Source: Polaromonas sp. C04 (GTDB taxonomy: Bacteria; Pseudomonadota; Gammaproteobacteria; Burkholderiales; Burkholderiaceae_C). Taken from it: a stretch of 64,000 nt of DNA. Location of the stretch: the NCBI RefSeq assembly GCF_002002705.1, contig NZ_MUNS01000041.1:1-64000 (forward strand), in the 5' to 3' direction. A program made the translations under genes and the position numbers. Of the stretch, positions 8,564 to 17,484 are shown piece by piece. Under the pieces are notes generated by a model. The model searched no databases and was not told the origin of the DNA. It worked only from the letters and a program-made list of their open reading frames with translations. How positions within the stretch are numbered: position 1 is the first letter of the stretch; the number at the start of each line of letters is the position of its first letter.

Positions 8564-9505
8564 ATGCCCAACGCCATTGAAATCTCCTACGTCGTCTACG
8601 AGGCGACCGACCTCGACCGCATGGAAGCATTCCTGCGCGACTTCGGGCTCGTCACCGCGGAAAAGACCGCCGACACGTTGTACATGCGCGGTGCCGGCAC
8701 CGTGCCTTACCTCCACGCCACCCGTCGCTCCAGCCGCAATGGCTTCGTCGGCGCGGCGCTCGACATGGCGAGCCGCGCCGAACTCGATGCCGTCGCCAGA
8801 CTGCCGGGTTCGTCGGCGGTCGAGCCGAATCCTGGCCCCGGCGGCGGCTGGCGCGTGCGCATGAGCACACCCAACGGCGTGCCGATCGACGCGGTCTGGG
8901 GTCGCCAGCCAGCCCAGTCGATTGTGATGCGTGAGCCGAACCCGTACAACTGGGGCACCGTGAAAAACCGCCTGAACTACTCGCTGCGGCCCAAGCGCGT
9001 GCCCGGGCTGGTGATGCGGCTGGGACACTTCGGACTGCGGGTGACCGATCATGACCTGACGCGCGCGTGGTTCCGCGACCGCTTCGGCCTTGTCGACTCC
9101 GACTACCTGTGCGTGCCGGGCAACGAGGAGCGCGTGATCGGCACCTTCCTGCGCTTCGACTGCGGCGCCACCGCGGTCGACCATCACTCGATGCTGATCA
9201 CGCAGTCGGTCAACCCGAACGATACAGGCGTGCACCACTGCAGCTTCGAAATGCAGGACATCGACGAACTGTTCGGCGCCCACGATCACCTGCTGGCGCA
9301 GGGCCACAAGCTTGAGTGCGGCGTCGGCCGCCACTTGGTCGGCAGCCAGATCTTCGACTATTGGCGCGACCCCTTCGACAACCGCATAGAGCACTACACC
9401 GACGGCGACGTTGCCAACAACCAGTACCAGCCGGTGCGCTATGCCGTCGCCGCCGACGACACCACGCAGTGGGGCATGGACCCGCCGCGCGAATTTTTCG
9501 ACTAA
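8564..9505 (+). CDS. Type I extradiol (VOC-fold) ring-cleavage dioxygenase
   Basis: Encodes 313 residues with two vicinal-oxygen-chelate modules. The iron ligands expected for the 2,3-dihydroxybiphenyl dioxygenase group are present: His155 (LGHFGLRV), His in TGVHHCSFEM (224/225) and Glu276 (NRIEHYTDGD). The second-shell His (VDHHSM, 207/208) and Tyr (FDYWRDP, 266) are also in place, so the enzyme should be active with Fe(II). It would cleave the ortho-dihydroxy product made by the adjacent HpaB-type hydroxylase. Substrate specificity cannot be read from sequence. Confidence 0.9.
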   Translation: MPNAIEISYVVYEATDLDRMEAFLRDFGLVTAEKTADTLYMRGAGTVPYLHATRRSSRNGFVGAALDMASRAELDAVARLPGSSAVEPNPGPGGGWRVRMSTPNGVPIDAVWGRQPAQSIVMREPNPYNWGTVKNRLNYSLRPKRVPGLVMRLGHFGLRVTDHDLTRAWFRDRFGLVDSDYLCVPGNEERVIGTFLRFDCGATAVDHHSMLITQSVNPNDTGVHHCSFEMQDIDELFGAHDHLLAQGHKLECGVGRHLVGSQIFDYWRDPFDNRIEHYTDGDVANNQYQPVRYAVAADDTTQWGMDPPREFFD

Positions 9506-9534
9506 TCACTCTCAACCACCACTAGGAGGCCGTC

Positions 9535-9945
9535 ATGGCACTGAAGCAGCAACACCCCGTTTCCCCCAACGTCGCCGAGTACCCGCCGGGTCACTGGTCC
9601 AACGTCACCCGCGTCGGTGACCTGATCTGGCTGTCGGGCTTCACCGCCCGCGCCAACGACCTAAAAACCATCCGAGGCGTCGGTAGCGCCTATGAACAGA
9701 CCAAGGTGATCTTTCAGAAAGTCAAGGACTGTTTGGAGGCGGCCGACGCGCGCATGTCGGACATCGTGACCATGACCATTTACGTCACTAACATGGCCGA
9801 TAACAAGGAGATCTGGCGCGCACGCCACGAATTCTTCAGCGGTGACTTCCCCTGCTCGACGCTGGTCCAGGTCGCTAGTCTCGCCAATCCCGAGATCAAG
9901 CTCGAGATCACCTGCCAAGCGGTGGCCGGCAGCGGCGCGGTCTGA
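9535..9945 (+). CDS. RidA-family enamine/imine deaminase
   Basis: Encodes 136 residues, a typical Rid (YjgF/YER057c/UK114) length, with AGGAGG just before the ATG. Visible marks are LIWLSGFTARANDL, AYEQTKVIFQKVKDCLEAAD and ITCQAVAG. The usual C-terminal Arg of RidA (R105 in E. coli) falls in STLVQVASLANPEIKLEI, where Arg is not visible, so it probably belongs to a catabolic Rid subgroup. Some Rid proteins are 2-aminomuconate deaminases. Placed between a ring-cleaving dioxygenase and a flavin reductase, it may hydrolyse the enamine produced by ring fission and release ammonia, which implies a nitrogen-containing aromatic substrate (inference). Confidence 0.87.
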   Translation: MALKQQHPVSPNVAEYPPGHWSNVTRVGDLIWLSGFTARANDLKTIRGVGSAYEQTKVIFQKVKDCLEAADARMSDIVTMTIYVTNMADNKEIWRARHEFFSGDFPCSTLVQVASLANPEIKLEITCQAVAGSGAV

Positions 9946-9967
9946 CCACCACACCAGGAGCCGGACC

Positions 9968-10561
9968 GTGCCCCCGATCGATCATGCAGGCCTCGTCGGT
10001 GTACAGCCGGCCGGTGTCGACCCGTTGCCGACATTCACCGCACGCGATTTTCGTGACGCGATGGGCGAGTTCACCACCGGTGTGGTGGTTATCTCCACCG
10101 AGTTCGAGGGTCAGGCGCACGCGATGACGGCCAACGCGTTCATGTCCGGCTCGCTTGAACCGCCGCTGGTGCTGGTGTCGGTGGCGCACACGGCGCGCAT
10201 GCACGCGCGCATCCGTCAAGCGCAGGGTTTTGCGATCAGCATCCTGTGCCACACCCAGCTCAACTGCAGCAATCACTTCGCCGGAAAACCGCAGACCGAC
10301 AACCCGCCGATATTCGAGCGGCTGCACGATCTGCCGGTGGTAGCGGGCGCGTCGCTGCAGCTCGCCACCGCGCTGGTGCACGACTACGACTGCGGCGACC
10401 ATACGCTGTTCGTTGGCCACGTGCAGGCGCTGCGTGCCCACCCCGACAAGCCCAGGCCGCTGCTGTTCCACGGCGGCAAGTACAACCAGTTGGCTGCAGC
10501 CGACCGGAGCGCCGAAAACGTCCCGACCGGCTTCTGGCACGATGGTCATGAGGGCTGGTGA
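9968..10561 (+). CDS. Flavin reductase (HpaC-like), partner of the HpaB-type monooxygenase
   Basis: Encodes 197 residues from GTG 9968, chosen because AGGAG lies 8-12 bases upstream and because an open frame further upstream is only the shadow of RidA. FRDAMGEFTTGVVVISTEF, AMTANAFMSGSLEPPLVLVS and GFAISILCHTQ are typical of the flavin-reductase-like domain that binds FMN/FAD and NAD(P)H. It supplies FADH2 to the oxygenase. The FxxR-like heart is intact and the length is normal. Confidence 0.9.
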   Translation: MPPIDHAGLVGVQPAGVDPLPTFTARDFRDAMGEFTTGVVVISTEFEGQAHAMTANAFMSGSLEPPLVLVSVAHTARMHARIRQAQGFAISILCHTQLNCSNHFAGKPQTDNPPIFERLHDLPVVAGASLQLATALVHDYDCGDHTLFVGHVQALRAHPDKPRPLLFHGGKYNQLAAADRSAENVPTGFWHDGHEGW

Positions 10562-10568
10562 GACCGCA

Positions 10569-13073
10569 ATGAAGCCCGTCGTCAACGCCGCCGTCGAGGC
10601 ACCGCCAAGCCAGCGCACCGGCACGCATGTCGCCACGCTGGCGCACGGCATCGGCGCGCCGCTGGCGCGGCTCGAGGATCCGCGGCTGCTCACCGGCCGC
10701 GGCCGCTTTGCCGACGACGTCAACCGCCCCGGCCAAGCCTGGGGCTACGTGCTGCGCTCGCCGGTGGCGCACGCGAACATCAAGCGCATCGACGTGAGCG
10801 CGGCGTTGGAGGTGCCCGGCCTGTATGCAGTGCTAACCGGCGACGACTACCGCGCCGACGGCCTAGGCAACATCCCGTGCGTCAGCATCCCGCCCACGAT
10901 CACCGGTAAGACCTACCACGCGACGCCGTTTCCGCCGCTGGAAGCCGAGCGCGTACTCGCGGTCGGCACCGGCGTCGCCTTCATCGTTGCCGATACGCTG
11001 GCCACGGCGATCGATGCCGCCGAGCGCATTGTCGTCGAATACGAGTCGCTACCGGCGGCGCCGACCGTCGAAGCCGCGATCGCCCACAACGCGCCACTGG
11101 TCTGGCCTGGTGCCGAAGGCAACCGCTGCTTCGTGCACGAACTCGGCGACCCCGCGGCGACCGAGCGCGCCTTCGCGCTGGCCGATCGTGTGGTGCGTGC
11201 CCGCGTGCGCAGCCAGCGCGTGGCCGGCAACCCGCTCGAGCCGCGCACCTACATCGGCGACTACCACGAAGGTGAGCAGCGCTGGACACTTGTCACATCC
11301 ACCTCCAACCCGCACCGCATCCGCCTGCTGCTGGCCGAGCACATCTTCCGCGTGCCGGCGCACCGCCTGCATGTCGTTGCGGGCGACGTCGGCGGCGGTT
11401 TCGGCACCAAGGGCGGCCTGTACCCCGAGGAGATACTGGTGCTGTGGGCCGCGCAACGCGTCGGGCGCCCGGTCAAATGGGTTTGCGACCGCAGCGAGGC
11501 CTTCCTCTCCGACTTCAACGGCCGCGACCAAGTGGCCGATGCCGAGCTTGCGCTGACAAAGGACGGTACCGTGCTCGGCATGCGCGTCGAACTGAATCAC
11601 AACCTGGGCTGCCAGCTCGGGCCGTCGACGGCGCACCCGCCGCTGGTCGGCGCGCGCATGCTTTCGGGTGTCTACGCCTTTCCGGCGATGCACGTCACGA
11701 TCAACGGCATCTTCACGCATTCGCGCACCTTCACCACCTATCGCGGCGCCGGCCGGCCCGAGGCCGCGCTCGTCGTCGAACGCATGATGGAACTGGCTGC
11801 GGCCGAACTGGGCATCGACCCGGTCGATATCCGCCGCCGCAACTTTATTGCGCCGCAACAGATGCCCTATCGCACCGCGATTGGCGAGCGCTACGACTGC
11901 GGTGAATTCGAAGCGGTCATGGACGACGCGCTGAAACTCGCCGACTGGGATGGCTTCGAATCGCGCAAGGCCGTCAGCGCCGCGCGCGGCCTGCTGCGCG
12001 GGCGCGGCCTGTCGTGCTACATCGAGGTCTGCGCCACCATCAGCGAGCGCATGGAGTTGCGTTTCGACGCCACTGGAGGCCTTGCCATCCTGGCCGGCAC
12101 CTTCAGTTACGGCCAGGGCCACCACACTGCCTACGCGCAGATGGTGCACCAGTGGCTGGGCGTGCCGCTCGCGAAGGTCCGCTTCGTGCAGGGCGACACC
12201 GACATCATCGCCACCGGCCGCGGCACCTTCGGATCGCGCAGCATGACGGTCGGCGGCTCCGCACTGAAGATGGCCTGCGACCAGGTCATCGAGCGCGGAC
12301 GGCGCGTCGCGGCGATCCTGCTCGACACGGTGCCCGACGCGCTGGACTTCGACCGTGGCATCTACCGCACGAAGGATTCATCGGTGCGCGAGGTCACGCT
12401 CGACCGCGTCGCCAAGGCCACCTTCGCCTGGGGGGCGCCGAAGCCGCTGCCGCCCGAGCTGTGGTCCGGCCTCGAAGGTCGCGGCTACTTCAGTGCCGAG
12501 CCGCAGAACTACCCGAACGGCTGCTACATCGCCGAGGTAGAGGTCGAGCCCGAAACCGGCCAGGTCACGCTCGCCGCCGTGACCGGCATCGACGACGTCG
12601 GCACGGTGATCAATCCGCTAATCCTCGAGGGCCAGATGCACGGCGGCATCGCGCAGGCCGCGGGGCAGGCGCTGAAGGAGCGCATCGTGTACGGCGACGA
12701 CGGCCAGTTGCTAACGGGCTCGTTCACCGACTATGCAATGCCGCAGGCGCAGGACTTCCCGCGCTTCAAGCTCGGATTCCATCCGGTGCCGACCAAGACG
12801 AACCCGCTGGGCGTGAAGGGCGGCGCCGAAGCCGGTACCATCGGTCTGCCGCCCGCCATCATCGGCGCGATCGTCGATGCGCTGCGTCCGCTCGGCGTCG
12901 TCGACATGAGCTTGCCCGCCACGGCGCAAACGGTGTGGAACGCGATCCGCGACGCGCGCGAGCGCCACGCCGGCAAGCCGCCGGGCACACGGTTCCATAC
13001 GCATCCGCACCCGGACGGACAACAAAGCGACGGCGATGCGCTTCCGAAACCAACCGACAACGAAGACGCCTGA
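10569..13073 (+). CDS. Molybdenum hydroxylase large subunit (xanthine dehydrogenase / CoxL family)
   Basis: Encodes 834 residues. Start ATG 10569 is taken because earlier in-frame codons lie inside the reductase gene. GIGAPLARLEDPRLLTGRGR opens the domain; AGDVGGGFGTKGGLYPEE and TTYRGAGRPEAALVVERMME bind the molybdopterin cofactor; KGGAEAGTIGLPPA carries the active-site Glu. AYRGAGR-type sequence instead of AYRCSFR marks form II, so it is not a true CO dehydrogenase. With the 2Fe-2S subunit at 14052 and FAD subunit at 14552 it forms an LMS hydroxylase that typically inserts water-derived OH into N-heteroaromatics or oxidises aldehydes. Substrate unknown. Confidence 0.92.
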   Translation: MKPVVNAAVEAPPSQRTGTHVATLAHGIGAPLARLEDPRLLTGRGRFADDVNRPGQAWGYVLRSPVAHANIKRIDVSAALEVPGLYAVLTGDDYRADGLGNIPCVSIPPTITGKTYHATPFPPLEAERVLAVGTGVAFIVADTLATAIDAAERIVVEYESLPAAPTVEAAIAHNAPLVWPGAEGNRCFVHELGDPAATERAFALADRVVRARVRSQRVAGNPLEPRTYIGDYHEGEQRWTLVTSTSNPHRIRLLLAEHIFRVPAHRLHVVAGDVGGGFGTKGGLYPEEILVLWAAQRVGRPVKWVCDRSEAFLSDFNGRDQVADAELALTKDGTVLGMRVELNHNLGCQLGPSTAHPPLVGARMLSGVYAFPAMHVTINGIFTHSRTFTTYRGAGRPEAALVVERMMELAAAELGIDPVDIRRRNFIAPQQMPYRTAIGERYDCGEFEAVMDDALKLADWDGFESRKAVSAARGLLRGRGLSCYIEVCATISERMELRFDATGGLAILAGTFSYGQGHHTAYAQMVHQWLGVPLAKVRFVQGDTDIIATGRGTFGSRSMTVGGSALKMACDQVIERGRRVAAILLDTVPDALDFDRGIYRTKDSSVREVTLDRVAKATFAWGAPKPLPPELWSGLEGRGYFSAEPQNYPNGCYIAEVEVEPETGQVTLAAVTGIDDVGTVINPLILEGQMHGGIAQAAGQALKERIVYGDDGQLLTGSFTDYAMPQAQDFPRFKLGFHPVPTKTNPLGVKGGAEAGTIGLPPAIIGAIVDALRPLGVVDMSLPATAQTVWNAIRDARERHAGKPPGTRFHTHPHPDGQQSDGDALPKPTDNEDA

Positions 13074-13381
13074 TGAACCTCTATATGGTCTACCGGCTGG
13101 ACCGCAGCGACGGCCAGGCCGAAACAATCCGCGCCTTGACGCGCCCGGCGCACCGCGCCTACATGGACCACTTCGCCGCGAGTGTCCGCCTCGGCGGCCC
13201 GGTGCTGGACGCCGCGGGCCAGGCCTGCGGCGGCCTGATGGTGATCGAGGCTGAAAACGAGGATGCGGTGCGCCGGATGGTCGCCGAGGATCCGTTCGAG
13301 GTCGCCGGCTTGTCATCGCGCATCGACATCTACCCCTTCCGCTGGCAAACCAAGCGGCCCGACGACTTGCCGCCGCTGTAA
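13073..13381 (+). CDS. YciI-like small protein
   Basis: Encodes 102 residues and starts by TGATG overlap with the stop of the large Mo-hydroxylase gene. MNLYMVYRLDR, RPAHRAYMDHFAASVRLGGP, LMVIEAENEDAVRRMVAEDP and the C-terminal FRW are characteristic of the YciI family (ferredoxin-like fold with conserved His/Asp, related to muconolactone isomerase). Members are found in many ring-degradation operons, where some act on lactones or chlorinated muconates. Its place between Mo-hydroxylase genes suggests work on an intermediate; no reaction can be assigned. Confidence 0.85.
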   Translation: MNLYMVYRLDRSDGQAETIRALTRPAHRAYMDHFAASVRLGGPVLDAAGQACGGLMVIEAENEDAVRRMVAEDPFEVAGLSSRIDIYPFRWQTKRPDDLPPL

Positions 13382-13410
13382 AGCGTGGCGCCGAAAAGAG
13401 AGATTCGACA

Positions 13411-14040
13411 ATGGAACTCACCGGACACCAACTGCTACCGATCCCGCGCGACCGCGTGTGGTCTGCGCTGCTAGACCCCGAGACCCTGCGTGCCGCCATC
13501 CCCGGCTGCGAGTTCGTCACTGACGAAGGCAACGGCCTATACACTGTCGGCGTGCTAGCCGCGGTGGGGCCGGTGAAGGCGCGTTTCAAGGGCCGTATGC
13601 AGCAGCAGGACGTGCAACCGCCCAACCGCTACACGCTCAGCTTCGAGGGCGATGGCGGCATTGCCGGCTTCGCCAAGGGCAGCGCCGAGGTCGAGTTGCT
13701 GGAAGAGGGCGAGGGGCGCGATAACACCCGCCTGAACTACCGCGCGCAGGCGCAGATCGGCGGCCGGCTGGCGCAGATCGGGTCGCGGCTGGTCGATGCC
13801 GCCGCGGCCAAGATGTCGGCGCAGTTCTTCGATCGCCTGACGCAGGTGATTACAGCGCCTGCCGGAGCGCCCGAGGCCGCTGGGGCCGAGGCGCAAGTCG
13901 TCGCGCGCCCGGCCGCCGTCGGCGTGCCGGTCGCGGTGCAGGCCGCGCCAGGCATGGTCACGATCCAGATGCCCGCCTGGGCCTGGGCCTTCACGCTGGC
14001 CGCGCTGGCCGCGCTGATCGGCTGGCTGGCCGTCAACTGA
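13411..14040 (+). CDS. CoxG-like SRPBCC protein with C-terminal membrane anchor
   Basis: Encodes 209 residues. Residues 1-150 are a START/SRPBCC domain of CoxG type (PIPRDRVWSALLDPETLRAA, IPGCEF, GPVKARFKGRMQ, FAKGSAEVELLEEG). A low-complexity linker rich in Ala, Pro and Val follows, then one hydrophobic helix (AWAFTLAALAALIGWLAV) at the very end. In Oligotropha CoxG helps anchor CO dehydrogenase to the membrane. Here it would tether the LSM hydroxylase and link it to the respiratory chain (inference from family). Confidence 0.88.
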   Translation: MELTGHQLLPIPRDRVWSALLDPETLRAAIPGCEFVTDEGNGLYTVGVLAAVGPVKARFKGRMQQQDVQPPNRYTLSFEGDGGIAGFAKGSAEVELLEEGEGRDNTRLNYRAQAQIGGRLAQIGSRLVDAAAAKMSAQFFDRLTQVITAPAGAPEAAGAEAQVVARPAAVGVPVAVQAAPGMVTIQMPAWAWAFTLAALAALIGWLAVN

Positions 14041-14051
14041 GGCGCGACTTC

Positions 14052-14555
14052 ATGCCTACGCTGAACATCACCCTCGCCGTCAACGGCCAGGTGCAGTCGC
14101 ACGAGGTCGAGGCACGAACGCTGCTCGTGCACTACCTGCGCGACCACTGCGGTCTGACCGGTAGCCACGTCGGCTGCGACACCACGCAATGCGGCTGCTG
14201 CACCGTCCATCTCGACGGACGCGCCATCAAGTCGTGCACGGTGCTGGCAGCGCAGGCGCAGGGCGCCGAGATCACGACGATCGAAGGCATCGGCAGCGTC
14301 GAGCGGCTGCATCCGCTGCAAGACGCTTTCCGTCGCCACCACGCGCTGCAGTGCGGCTTTTGCACGCCGGGCATGGTGATGCAGGGCATCGACATCGTGC
14401 GACGAGGCCGTGGCGGCGACGAGGCCGCGGTGCGCCACGATCTGGAAGGCAACCTGTGCCGCTGCACCGGCTACCAGAACATCGTCGACGCGATCATGGA
14501 CTACGCCGGCAGCGCTGCTGGCGACGCTGCGGTAGCGGTGGAGGGGCGGCGATGA
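14052..14555 (+). CDS. Molybdenum hydroxylase small subunit, 2Fe-2S (CoxS type)
   Basis: Encodes 167 residues, normal for CoxS/XdhC-type electron-transfer subunits. The plant-type cluster has Cys in VGCDTTQCGCCTVHLDG and in IKSC; the second, all-helical domain has QCGFCTPGMVM and NLCRCTGYQNIV. Both clusters are therefore complete. It carries electrons from the Mo site to FAD. The stop overlaps the next start (ATGA). Confidence 0.95.
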   Translation: MPTLNITLAVNGQVQSHEVEARTLLVHYLRDHCGLTGSHVGCDTTQCGCCTVHLDGRAIKSCTVLAAQAQGAEITTIEGIGSVERLHPLQDAFRRHHALQCGFCTPGMVMQGIDIVRRGRGGDEAAVRHDLEGNLCRCTGYQNIVDAIMDYAGSAAGDAAVAVEGRR

Positions 14556-15364
14556 GCAACGCGATGATTGACTTCGGCTACGTCCGGCCGCGCTCGGTGG
14601 CCGAGGCGGCGAAGCTGCTGGCCGACGAGCCGGAAGCCAAGGTGTTGGCCGGTGGCCAGTCGCTGATCCCGATCCTCAAGCAGCGGCTGGCGCGGCCGAG
14701 CTTGCTGGTCGACGTGCAAGCGCTGGACGCGATGCGCGGCATCGAGATCGACGACAGCCATGTGCGCCTGGGCGCCTTTACCCGCCACGCCGAGGTCGCG
14801 GCGAATGCGCGCATCGCCGAGGCGCTGCCGGCGCTCGCGCACATGGCGCGTGGCATCGCGCACCCGCAGGTGCGTCACATGGGCACGATCGGCGGCTCGC
14901 TCGCGCACAACGACCCGGGCGCCGACTATCCCGCAGCCGTGCTCGGGCTGGGGGCGACAATCGTTACCGACCGCCGTCGCATTGCGGCCGACGAGTTCTT
15001 CACCGGTCTGTTCGACACGGCGTTGGCGGCGGGCGAATTGCTGCTGCAGATCGAGTTCCCGCGCCACCGCCGCAGCGGCTACTGCAAGATACCGCACCCG
15101 GCGTCGGGCCTGGTCAACACCGGCGTGTGGATCACCCGGCTGGGCGACGGCGTGCGTGTTGCCGTCAACGGCGCGTCGCCCTGCGTGTTCCGCCATGGCG
15201 AGCTCGAGCAGCGGCTGGCGGCGCACTTCGACCCCGCGAGCCTGGACGACTTCCAGCAGCCGGCGCAGGGCCTGAATGCCGACATGCACACCAGCGCCGA
15301 GTACCGCGCCCAGCTGGTGGAGGTGGCCGCGCGGCGTGCGCTGTCGATGGCCCTGTCGCACTGA
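14552..15364 (+). CDS. Molybdenum hydroxylase medium subunit, FAD-binding (CoxM type)
   Basis: Encodes 270 residues from the ATG overlapping the 2Fe-2S gene; the longer open frame upstream is a shadow of that gene. FAD-binding motifs AGGQSLIPILKQRL and TIGGSLAHNDPGADYPA are both intact, and a CO-dehydrogenase flavoprotein C-terminal domain follows. It completes the three-subunit enzyme. The order L-YciI-G-S-M differs from the usual M-S-L. Confidence 0.94.
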   Translation: MSNAMIDFGYVRPRSVAEAAKLLADEPEAKVLAGGQSLIPILKQRLARPSLLVDVQALDAMRGIEIDDSHVRLGAFTRHAEVAANARIAEALPALAHMARGIAHPQVRHMGTIGGSLAHNDPGADYPAAVLGLGATIVTDRRRIAADEFFTGLFDTALAAGELLLQIEFPRHRRSGYCKIPHPASGLVNTGVWITRLGDGVRVAVNGASPCVFRHGELEQRLAAHFDPASLDDFQQPAQGLNADMHTSAEYRAQLVEVAARRALSMALSH

Positions 15365-15408
15365 GCCGGACGCGTTTTTTTCTCTTCCCCCACATCGAGT
15401 CCGATACC

Positions 15409-16272
15409 ATGAAACTCCTTTCCTTCGTCTCCCCCACGCGTGCGAGCTTCGGTGTCGTCGACGGCGACCGCGTGATCGACATGGGCGTGCGCCTGGGCAC
15501 AACCTGCCCCGACCTGAAGAGCGCGCTGCAGGGCGGCGCCCTCGAGCGCATCGAGCGCCTGGCCGCCGGCGCGCCGGCAGACTACCGTCTCGACGAAATC
15601 CGCTTCCTGCCGCTGATGCCCAACCCCGGCAAGATCGTCTGCGTCGGCCTGAACTACGTCGCGCACCGCGCCGAAGGCGGCCACAAGACCGAGTCGCCGG
15701 CGCCGGTGATCTTCCTGCGCGTGCCCGAGTCGCAGGTCGGCCACGGCCAGTCCATGCTATGCCCGCGCGAATCGCACCAGTTCGACTTCGAGGCCGAGCT
15801 CGCGGTGGTCATCGGCAAGGCCGGCCGGCGCATTTCCGAGGCCGACGCGATGTCGCACATCGCCGGCATCAGCTGCTACAACGACGGCTCGGTGCGCGAC
15901 TGGCAGCTGCAGACCCCGCAGTGGTCACCGGGCAAGAACTTCCCCGCCACCGGCGCTTTCGGTCCATGGTTGGTGACGCCCGATGAGGTCGATCCGGCGC
16001 GCTCGCTGCGCCTGTCGTGCCGCCTGAATGGGCAGACGATGCAGGACACGACGACCGATCTGATGATGTTCCCAATCCCCAAGCTCATCAGCTTCATATC
16101 GACCTGGACCACGCTGGAGGTCGGCGACGTGATCGTCACCGGCACGCCGGGCGGCGTCGGCCTGCGGCGCAACCCGCAGGTCTGGATGAAGCACAGTGAC
16201 GTGGTCGAGATCGAGCTAGAGGGTGTGGGCGTGCTTCGCAATCCGATCGTCAAGGAAGGACCGGCGGCATGA
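15409..16272 (+). CDS. Fumarylacetoacetate hydrolase-family protein
   Basis: Encodes 287 residues. ATG 15409 matches the family N-terminus (MKLLSFV...RASFGVVDGD). The FAH core has GKIVCVGLNYVAHRAEGGHK, then the metal site FDFEAELAVVIGKAGR (Glu, Glu) and SCYNDGSVRDWQ (Asp), and ends with VIVTGTPGGVGLRRNP. Family members hydrolyse acylpyruvates, decarboxylate or isomerise 2-oxo-diene acids from meta-cleavage, or decarboxylate oxaloacetate. Next to an extradiol dioxygenase it probably processes the ring-fission product. Confidence 0.9.
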   Translation: MKLLSFVSPTRASFGVVDGDRVIDMGVRLGTTCPDLKSALQGGALERIERLAAGAPADYRLDEIRFLPLMPNPGKIVCVGLNYVAHRAEGGHKTESPAPVIFLRVPESQVGHGQSMLCPRESHQFDFEAELAVVIGKAGRRISEADAMSHIAGISCYNDGSVRDWQLQTPQWSPGKNFPATGAFGPWLVTPDEVDPARSLRLSCRLNGQTMQDTTTDLMMFPIPKLISFISTWTTLEVGDVIVTGTPGGVGLRRNPQVWMKHSDVVEIELEGVGVLRNPIVKEGPAA

Positions 16273-17021
16273 GCCAGCAGACCAGCCAGCAAGCCTTCGT
16301 CCCGCTCAGCGACGAGACCCGCGCGCGCCTGGCGCGCTGCGGCGCCGCGACGCTCGCCAACGCGCTGTTGACGCGGGGCTTGCGCAACGCCTTCCTGCTC
16401 GGCCTACACGCGGTGGCACCCGACCAGCCGGCGCTGATCGGCCCGGCGTGGACGCTGCGCTTCATTCCTGCGCGCGAGGACAAGGACAGCATGGCGCTGT
16501 ACGCACGCAATGACAGCCTGCACCGGCGCGCGATCGAGGAATGCCCGCCCGGCGCGGTGCTGGTGATGAGCACCGGCGGCGACCTCTCGGCCTCGTGCAT
16601 GGGCGACATGATGGCGCTGCGGCTGAAGGTGCGCGGCGCCGCCGGCGTTGTCACTGACGGCGGCTACCGCGACACTCCGGGCATCATCGCCACCGGGCTT
16701 CCCTGCTTCCAGCGCGCGCCTTCGGGCCCGGCAACGCCGATCGCGCTGCACCCCGTGGAGTTCAACGCGCCTATCGGCTGCGCCGGCATCGCGATCTACC
16801 CGAACGACGTGATCGTCGGCGACGGCGAAGGCGTGGTCGCGATTCCGCGCCACCTGGTCGACGAGATCGCCGCCGAGTGCGGAGGCATTGCCGACTACGA
16901 GGCGTTCGTCTCGATGCATATCCGGCGCGGGCGTTCGATCTTCGGACTGTTCCCGGCCACGCCGGAGAGCACCCAGGAGTACCAACGTTGGGTCGCGGAC
17001 GGCCGGCCCGCCCTTAACTGA
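16269..17021 (+). CDS. RraA-like / HMG-CHA aldolase family protein
   Basis: Encodes 250 residues with a start overlapping the FAH stop (ATGA). The signature GDMMALRLKVRGAAGVVTDG followed by GYRD gives the Arg-Asp pair and Mg2+ site seen in 4-hydroxy-4-methyl-2-oxoglutarate aldolases, oxaloacetate decarboxylases and the RNase E regulator RraA. The final NDVIVGDGEGVVAIPRHL is also typical. At 250 residues it is longer than RraA itself (~160), which favours the catabolic aldolase branch. It may cleave the final keto acid to pyruvate or oxaloacetate (inference). Confidence 0.85.
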   Translation: MSQQTSQQAFVPLSDETRARLARCGAATLANALLTRGLRNAFLLGLHAVAPDQPALIGPAWTLRFIPAREDKDSMALYARNDSLHRRAIEECPPGAVLVMSTGGDLSASCMGDMMALRLKVRGAAGVVTDGGYRDTPGIIATGLPCFQRAPSGPATPIALHPVEFNAPIGCAGIAIYPNDVIVGDGEGVVAIPRHLVDEIAAECGGIADYEAFVSMHIRRGRSIFGLFPATPESTQEYQRWVADGRPALN

Positions 17022-17039
17022 AACGCAAGGAGAGAAACA

Positions 17040-17477
17040 ATGACGAAAGAACAACACCCCCACGTCTTACTGGCGCACACACTCGAGGTGCTGCTGCACC
17101 GCGAGCAGTTCGACGACAGCAAGTGGGTCAATTTCCCCGAGTACGGCCTGCGTCAGTACTTCCTCTGGAAGAACCCCGACACCGGCGCCTCGATCGCGTT
17201 GCTGGAGTTCGACCAGGGCGGCCGCATCCCGGTCAAGCACACGCACGCGTCGAACCAGTTCATGTACTGCATCTCCGGCGACTACGAGTACACCGACGTC
17301 GGCCTGCGGCTGAAGCCGGGCTCGTACTACATGAATCCCAAGGATCACCCGCACGGCCCGACCATCGCTCACGAGAAGAGCGTGCTGATCGAGATCTACG
17401 ACGGCCCGCACTACTACGAGAAGCCGATGTTTCACACTGACGAGACGATCGGCGACTTCCTGGCGAAGAAGACCTGA
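17040..17477 (+). CDS. Cupin-domain protein
   Basis: Encodes 145 residues. AAGGAGAG precedes the ATG. A single cupin barrel is visible: GGRIPVKHTHASNQFMYCIS (motif 1, with two His), GDYEYTDVGLRLKPGSYYMN, then HPHGPTIAHEKSVLIEIYDG (motif 2). The His set suggests a bound metal. It sits inside the ring-degradation operon and could be a small dioxygenase, an isomerase or a ligand-binding protein; the sequence does not decide. Confidence 0.82.
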   Translation: MTKEQHPHVLLAHTLEVLLHREQFDDSKWVNFPEYGLRQYFLWKNPDTGASIALLEFDQGGRIPVKHTHASNQFMYCISGDYEYTDVGLRLKPGSYYMNPKDHPHGPTIAHEKSVLIEIYDGPHYYEKPMFHTDETIGDFLAKKT

Positions 17478-17484
17478 GCCGCGC

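Noticed and set aside
6955-8577. 540-residue open frame antisense to the HpaB-type monooxygenase
   Set aside because: No family similarity, composition typical of antisense high-GC frames, and the plus-strand gene has all catalytic residues.
12014-13072. Long frame in another register through the Mo-hydroxylase large subunit
   Set aside because: Only its last 102 codons (from 13073) are a real gene, the YciI protein; the rest is out of frame with the large subunit.
10569-15364. True carbon monoxide dehydrogenase
   Set aside because: The large subunit has AYRGAGR-type sequence, not the AYRCSFR loop of form I CO dehydrogenase, and the operon is for ring degradation.
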